Below are positions 63,919 to 64,000 of a DNA stretch of 64,000 nt, piece by piece (within the stretch, counting starts at the first letter, position 1; each line of letters opens with the position of its first letter). The position numbers and the translations under genes were made by a program. This DNA comes from WQXF01 sp031552825. Its GTDB lineage: Bacteria > Bacillota > Clostridia > Christensenellales > Aristaeellaceae. Below the pieces are notes generated by a model. It saw nothing but the letters and a program-made list of their open reading frames with translations. It searched no databases and was not told the origin of the DNA. The stretch spans positions 1-64,000 of the forward strand of contig JAVBMD010000023.1 of the NCBI GenBank assembly GCA_031552825.1. Reading direction: 5' to 3'.

Positions 63919-63942
63919 GCTACCCCCTCAATTGATAAAGCA

Positions 63943-63974
63943 AAAGCCGGGCAGTGCATCCTGCCCGGCTTTAT
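63943..63974 (+). terminator. Terminator after typA
   Basis: A perfect 12-bp stem (AAAGCCGGGCAG with CTGCCCGGCTTT), A/T-rich on both sides, so possibly bidirectional. The last 26 bp of the window are too short to interpret. Confidence 0.85.
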
Positions 63975-64000
63975 GCTGTCCCTCACATCTCCGGCGGCTC

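Overview
The window looks like chromosome of a GC-rich member of the Clostridia. The basis is three T-box leaders (ileS, serS, valS), a DnaD/DnaI-type helicase-loading pair, a Spo0E-like regulator, a LytTR response regulator with a GHKL kinase, and many small families typical of Clostridia (DUF362, DUF4349, DUF4364, TSCPD, YpsA/SLOG, the radical-SAM/DUF4130 pair). The lineage (Christensenellales or Oscillospirales type) is an inference from gene content, not from a marker phylogeny. Shine-Dalgarno sites of the AGGAGG type decide most starts.

1-10 kb: an ABC exporter (permease end and ATPase), 670 bp of decayed non-coding DNA, then a 1737-residue secreted repeat protein read leftward. A 35-residue hydrophobic peptide ORF lies just upstream of it. 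A membrane histidine kinase diverges from that pair and runs head-on into its LytTR regulator, with overlapping 3' ends.

10-14 kb: an AT-rich accessory island and the most unusual part of the window. Two unrelated small genes, a lipoprotein and a VOC-fold protein, sit in the same frame: a 97-bp 5' module (94 of 97 bases identical) and a roughly 90-bp 3' module ending in the same terminator. Between them lie a diverged copy of a repeat also found at 1.4 kb, a CsoR-controlled operon (repressor, EamA permease, methyltransferase) with a clear operator, and a wrecked recombinase.

14-40 kb: mostly ordinary chromosome. It holds an aldo/keto reductase, an L,D-transpeptidase, a DUF362 ferredoxin, an rRNA-modification cluster, ileS with its T-box, an LCP protein coupled to an 8-oxoguanine glycosylase, an archaeal-type phosphoglycerate mutase, an amidohydrolase, a MATE exporter, a propeller/solute-binding fusion protein, a CofE-like protein, an NlpC/P60 wall hydrolase, and the dnaD-dnaI pair.

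40-64 kb: serS and valS with T-boxes and near-consensus promoters, the radical-SAM/DUF4130 DNA-metabolism pair, the valS-folC-rsmH-rsmI cluster, a long TPR protein, an HPr-like protein without the active-site histidine, tRNA-Val(GAC), prfC and typA.

A second unusual signal is a multi-hairpin element present twice (about 20.05-20.23 kb and 54.01-54.27 kb). Its paired arms differ between copies but stay complementary, which is the signature of a conserved structure.
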